Assembly (NCBI RefSeq): GCF_036227265.1
Contig: NZ_CP109446.1
Coordinates: 3,605,001 to 3,669,000, forward strand
Direction: 5' to 3'
DNA length: 64,000 nucleotides
Source: Streptomyces sp. NBC_01476
Lineage (GTDB): Bacteria; Actinomycetota; Actinomycetes; Streptomycetales; Streptomycetaceae
Part shown: positions 62,870 to 64,000 of the stretch, piece after piece
Layout: every line of letters starts with the position of its first letter
Numbering within the stretch: position 1 is the first letter of the stretch
Made by a program: the position numbers and the translations under genes
The notes under the pieces: generated by a model
Database searches by the model: none
What the model saw: the letters and a program-made list of their open reading frames with translations, nothing else
Told to the model about the DNA's origin: nothing

Positions 62870-63379
62870 ATGGCCCAGGATCAGGAACAGACGGTGGAGC
62901 GCACTCTCGTGCTCCTCAAGCCCGACGCGGTAGTCCGCGGCTTCGCCGGGAAGATCATCACCCGCTTCGAGGACGCGGCGCTGAAGATCGTCGGCGTCAA
63001 GATGAAGCAGATGGACGCTGACTTCACCCGTCGCCACTACTTCGACCTGGAAGAGCGCCTCGGCTCCGAGGTCTACAACTTCACCGCCACGTTCATGCAG
63101 CAGGGTCCAGTCATCGCACTGGTGCTGGAGGGCTTCGACGCGGTGGCGACCGTCCGCAAGATCGTCGGAAGCACTTACCCCAACGAAGCCCCGGCCGGCA
63201 CGGTACGCGGCGACTTCTCGCACTACAGCAAGGCCGCGAGCGTCGTCTCGGGCAAGGCGGTGGCGAACCTGGTGCACGCCTCCGGCAACCGGGACGAGGC
63301 GGCCCAGGAGGTCGACCTGTGGTTCGACAAGGACGAGTTGCAGGACTACCGCACGCTCGCCGAGATCTTCACTTACTGA
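62870..63379 (+). CDS. Nucleoside diphosphate kinase, long form
   Basis: The 169-residue protein has the NDK start ERTLVLLKPDAVVRGFAGKI and the active-site segment KAVANLVHASGNRDEAAQEV with the phospho-histidine. Compared with the usual bacterial enzyme of about 137 residues it carries a longer C-terminus and an insertion around RGDFSHYSKAASVVSG, reminiscent of archaeal-type NDKs. It is likely a second copy, not the housekeeping ndk. The ATG has AAAGGGAA upstream. Its location beside Nudix and HAD genes hints at a nucleotide-related accessory set. Confidence 0.85.
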   Translation: MAQDQEQTVERTLVLLKPDAVVRGFAGKIITRFEDAALKIVGVKMKQMDADFTRRHYFDLEERLGSEVYNFTATFMQQGPVIALVLEGFDAVATVRKIVGSTYPNEAPAGTVRGDFSHYSKAASVVSGKAVANLVHASGNRDEAAQEVDLWFDKDELQDYRTLAEIFTY

Positions 63380-63453
63380 GCGGGGGCATCGTCACCGAAG
63401 GGGCTTCGGGACGTTGATCACCGTTGAAGCACCACCGTACGAGAGAGGGCACC

Positions 63454-63753
63454 ATGACCAACCAGACCCGCGTCGCCTCCGTCGGCGAGCTGGAGACGAG
63501 TTTTCAGCGGGAACTGGCGACGGACCGCTGGGCAGCGGCCGAGACAGCGTTCGCGCTCGCGACGCGCAACCGGGACGCCGGCGACTGGGAGCAGTCCCGG
63601 GAGTGGGTCGCACAGTGCCTCCGGATTCTGGAGGGATTCCCGGGCGAGACAGAGGAACAAGCTGCCACCACTCGCGTGTCAGTAGGCGGGGTCCTGCTCC
63701 CCAACTACCTGCATGAGGGTGTCGTGCGCGGCCGATTCGGTCAGGTCGCCTGA
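63454..63753 (+). CDS. Small hypothetical protein
   Basis: The protein has 99 residues: VGELETSFQRELATDRWAAA, then WEQSREWVAQCLRILEGFPG and GVLLPNYLHEG. It is helical, soluble and without a known family. The ATG at 63454 has GAGAGAGGG upstream. It lies 74 bp behind the NDK gene and may be co-transcribed. Confidence 0.7.
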   Translation: MTNQTRVASVGELETSFQRELATDRWAAAETAFALATRNRDAGDWEQSREWVAQCLRILEGFPGETEEQAATTRVSVGGVLLPNYLHEGVVRGRFGQVA

Positions 63754-63928
63754 CACCTGCTCTTCCCCACGGGGCACGCACAGCGGCGGTGCGGTCTACG
63801 CAGTTCCTCGGCCGCGCCGCCACGCCCCAGACATCACCTATAACCCCCTTAACCCCTTCCGAGCCAATCGAGGCCCTGCCTCACCTGTCTCGGCTGGAAG
63901 AGCTACGCCCAAGAAGGGAAAGAGACCG

Positions 63929-64000
63929 TTGGCCACTGAGATCGAGATGCGAGCGCGCTTCGACCAGCACGCACACGACCGGCTGATCTCGCGCCTGGAG
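63929..64000 (+). CDS. 5' end of a further gene, possibly CYTH-like
   Basis: The TTG at 63929 has AGAAGGGAAAGA upstream and opens ATEIEMRARFDQHAHDRLIS, which runs out of the window. The E-I-E-x-R-A-R-F start resembles class IV adenylate cyclase/CYTH proteins (E-x-E-x-K signature). Only 24 codons are visible, so the call is tentative. Confidence 0.45.
   Translation, partial: MATEIEMRARFDQHAHDRLISRLE

Overview
The window comes from a high-GC Gram-positive chromosome of Streptomyces type (Streptomyces, Kitasatospora or a close relative). The markers are a 68-residue BldC, a WblA-type WhiB protein, an Lsr2-family nucleoid protein, a mycothiol-type maleylpyruvate isomerase fold, valine dehydrogenase, many GTG starts and roughly 70% GC. 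Nearly everything is chromosomal core; the last 10 kb is accessory.

Layout. 1-3.9 kb: 3' end of hrpA and a tRNA-Asp whose 3' end is duplicated just downstream. 4.5-8 kb: bldC, a conserved unknown gene, vdh and a DUF3073 gene. 8-26 kb: purine block (purM, purF, purL, purQ, purS, purC, purD, all on the minus strand), interleaved with a mycothiol-type enzyme, a DUF4177 protein, an EACC1 plus caspase-like pair, an Lsr2 paralogue, three tRNA-Gly genes, a DMFase-like protein and a degenerate M48-like membrane protein. 26-36 kb: a SLATT membrane protein, a Tat-exported protein plus DUF1906 pair, a secreted I36-like protein, and a four-gene translationally coupled lipoprotein/fusion-protein/ABC/FtsX operon. 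36-45 kb: GntR regulator, membrane Ser/Thr kinase, purA, a divergent diacylglycerol-kinase-like protein, a coupled Nudix-MBL-P450 operon and RidA plus DUF4177. 45-53 kb: two ArsA-like ATPases, wblA, a class A PBP, GatB/YqeY, a metallophosphoesterase and tRNA-Pro. 53-64 kb: accessory genes (SUFU, DUF899, DUF6461 pair, XRE/TPR regulator, HAD, Nudix), an IS5-type element that splits a second HTH-Nudix gene, a long-form nucleoside diphosphate kinase and small unknown genes.

How the genes fit together. Eight purine genes lie within 33 kb (purA, C, D, F, L, M, Q, S) and cover PRPP to FGAM, AIR, SAICAR and the IMP to AMP branch; purN, purH, purB, purE/K and guaB are not here. PurS, PurQ and PurL form one complex, and their reading order purS-purQ-purL is kept, but an exact 89-bp tandem duplication has multiplied the purL ribosome-binding site and start codon.

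Most notable observations: a two-gene EACC1/caspase-like module inside the purine block; a tRNA-Gly(TCC) that has lost the G18-U55 elbow pair; the 89-bp duplication that makes two 30-codon leader ORFs in front of purL; an IS with a clean 5-bp target duplication whose removal restores an in-frame 222-residue HTH-Nudix gene; three DnaA-box-like sites in one divergent promoter; and a recurring TANNNT-N6/7-start layout that suggests many leaderless mRNAs. All family names come from reading motifs by eye, with no database search.
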